A stretch of DNA of 61,520 bases, from positions 126,775 to 188,294 of the forward strand of contig CAMYLY010000012.1 in assembly GCA_947259405.1 (NCBI GenBank), read 5' to 3'. Made by a program: the position numbers and the translations under genes. Shown here piece by piece: positions 60,888-61,520 of the stretch; within the stretch, counting starts at the first letter, position 1, and each line of letters starts with the position of its first letter. The notes beneath the pieces were generated by a model, which worked only from the letters and a program-made list of their open reading frames with translations, was not told where the DNA came from and did not search any database. This DNA comes from an uncultured Gemmatimonadales bacterium (GTDB taxonomy: Bacteria; Gemmatimonadota; Gemmatimonadetes; Gemmatimonadales; GWC2-71-9).

Positions 60888-61328
60888 ATGGCCATGACAA
60901 CCACGCCGCTCCCGGAGCAGCATCGCATGCAGTACCGGCTCCTCTGCGCCGACTGCGCCGCGATACCGTTGGAGCTCACAGACGTGCAGCAACGCGTACT
61001 TGCTGAACAGGCAGGGTTGACGGAGGAGGAGGTACAGCGAGCAACCGAGCAGATTCGGGACAACAAGGTCCCAAGGTGGTACGTGTGGGATGGCTTCCCG
61101 GAGTCTCGGAAAGCACAGCCGCCAGGTGAGTTTCCTGTCCACGCCTTGGCAGAATGCGAATCCTGCGATGAGGAGTTGTCTGCAGCGCGTGACGCCACGC
61201 CGCCTGCGATCGCACGAATTCCGCTTACCGCCGATCAGCAGCGGATGCTAGAAGAAGAGACGGGTTGTGACAGCCTGTCGCTCGAACTCGGGATCGACGT
61301 GCTGCGCGCCTGCGTTTCGGCACAATAG
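60888..61328 (+). CDS. Hypothetical protein with two CxxC pairs
   Basis: This 146-residue soluble protein has no recognised family. Cys20-x2-Cys23 (RLLCADCAA) and Cys90-x2-Cys93 (AECESCDEE) could together bind one zinc. Between them are acidic helices (LTDVQQRVLAEQAGLTEEEV) and an aromatic-rich RWYVWDGFPESRK. No signal peptide is present. ATG 60888 has GAGAGG four bases upstream; ATG 60894 and GTG 60849 are alternatives. The phased TTTCA repeats upstream suggest it is regulated on its own. Confidence 0.65.
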   Translation: MAMTTTPLPEQHRMQYRLLCADCAAIPLELTDVQQRVLAEQAGLTEEEVQRATEQIRDNKVPRWYVWDGFPESRKAQPPGEFPVHALAECESCDEELSAARDATPPAIARIPLTADQQRMLEEETGCDSLSLELGIDVLRACVSAQ

Positions 61329-61336
61329 ACCGAGCG

Positions 61337-61520
61337 TCAACGACCCTCGACTCCTGACGTCTCCAGGGGCCAAGACCGGCGAACGCGGCTCAGGTTGGCG
61401 CCCCTGGTGCGGTATCCAGCCTGCTGGATCTTGAACACGACCGCGGCAAGCGTCCCACCAACCGCCGGTCCGACGATGTACAACCACGGGTTGCCAAGGC
61501 CTCCATCACCGAGAATGGCG
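61337..61520 (-). CDS. MIP-family (aquaporin/glycerol channel) protein, C-terminal end
   Basis: A - strand frame without a start inside the window encodes 60 residues: GNPWLYIVGPAVGGTLAAVVF, then a cytoplasmic basic tail (GYRTRGANLSRVRRSW) ending at a TGA read from 61339 down to 61337. The WLYIVGPxVGGxLAAxVF helix is typical of the last transmembrane segment of AqpZ-type channels, which permit water or small-solute flow across the inner membrane. The NPA motifs are outside the window, so water or glycerol selectivity cannot be judged. It converges on the hypothetical gene at 60888. Confidence 0.65.
   Translation of the reverse strand, partial: AILGDGGLGNPWLYIVGPAVGGTLAAVVFKIQQAGYRTRGANLSRVRRSWPLETSGVEGR

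Noticed and set aside
1..61520. CRISPR arrays, insertion sequences, integrases, toxin-antitoxin or phage genes
   Set aside because: No regularly spaced long repeats, transposase motifs, terminal inverted repeats or defence-type genes were seen. The window is housekeeping and envelope genes.

Overview
The window is about 61.5 kb of GC-rich bacterial chromosome that is almost all coding. Genes run overwhelmingly on the + strand, with ATGA, GTGA and TAATG stop/start overlaps. No gene-free stretch exceeds 300 bases. I see no rRNA, tRNA, CRISPR array, insertion sequence, phage or transposon. The envelope is diderm: there is a TonB-dependent receptor, a second outer-membrane barrel and several lipoproteins. 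A secreted protein with a FlgD-like/type IX-type C-terminal domain, the methylmalonyl-CoA mutase, the selenocysteine factor and the gene content suggest the Gemmatimonadota or a neighbouring FCB-group lineage. That placement is inference, since no marker RNA is present.

Region 1 (1-16200): a dcw cell-wall/division cluster (murF end, mraY, murD, ftsW, murG, murC, ftsQ, ftsA, ftsZ), followed by an M23 peptidase, a HisA-like TIM barrel, a von Willebrand A-like membrane protein, ftsY and recG. murB and ddl are absent from the places they often occupy. ftsZ is abnormal. About 165 bases in its middle are replaced by unrelated, GC-richer DNA that breaks the frame, yet the true FtsZ C-terminus lies intact downstream in another frame. 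This is either a damaged essential gene or an assembly fault.

Region 2 (16201-31089): pterin dehydratase, asnS, a convergent mazG, then a long run starting at a good promoter: alr, deoB, cdd, a lipoprotein and barrel pair, the methylthiotransferases mtaB and miaB, comEC, fbp and a methylmalonyl-CoA mutase large subunit.

Region 3 (31090-41238): a lower-GC lipoprotein, an FmdB-type zinc ribbon, argS (apparently with a CTG start), a PfkB kinase, purM, the full riboflavin set ribD-ribE-ribBA-ribH, nusB, a glycosyltransferase and a short hibernation factor.

Region 4 (41239-49363): HPr kinase, all four mannose-family PTS components (IIA, IIB, IIC, IID), HPr and enzyme I in one overlapping chain, then metK, a bifunctional-nuclease-domain protein and an exported or membrane protein of unknown function.

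Region 5 (49364-54256): a cobalamin riboswitch in front of btuF-btuC-btuD-btuB, closed by a hairpin. It supplies the cofactor needed by the mutase of region 2.

Region 6 (54257-61520): recO, selB, a divergent pair of small secreted proteins (a lipoprotein and a stand-alone type IX-like C-terminal domain), a terminator, clpB, a four-cysteine hypothetical protein behind 11-bp-phased repeats, and the end of an aquaporin-family gene on the - strand.
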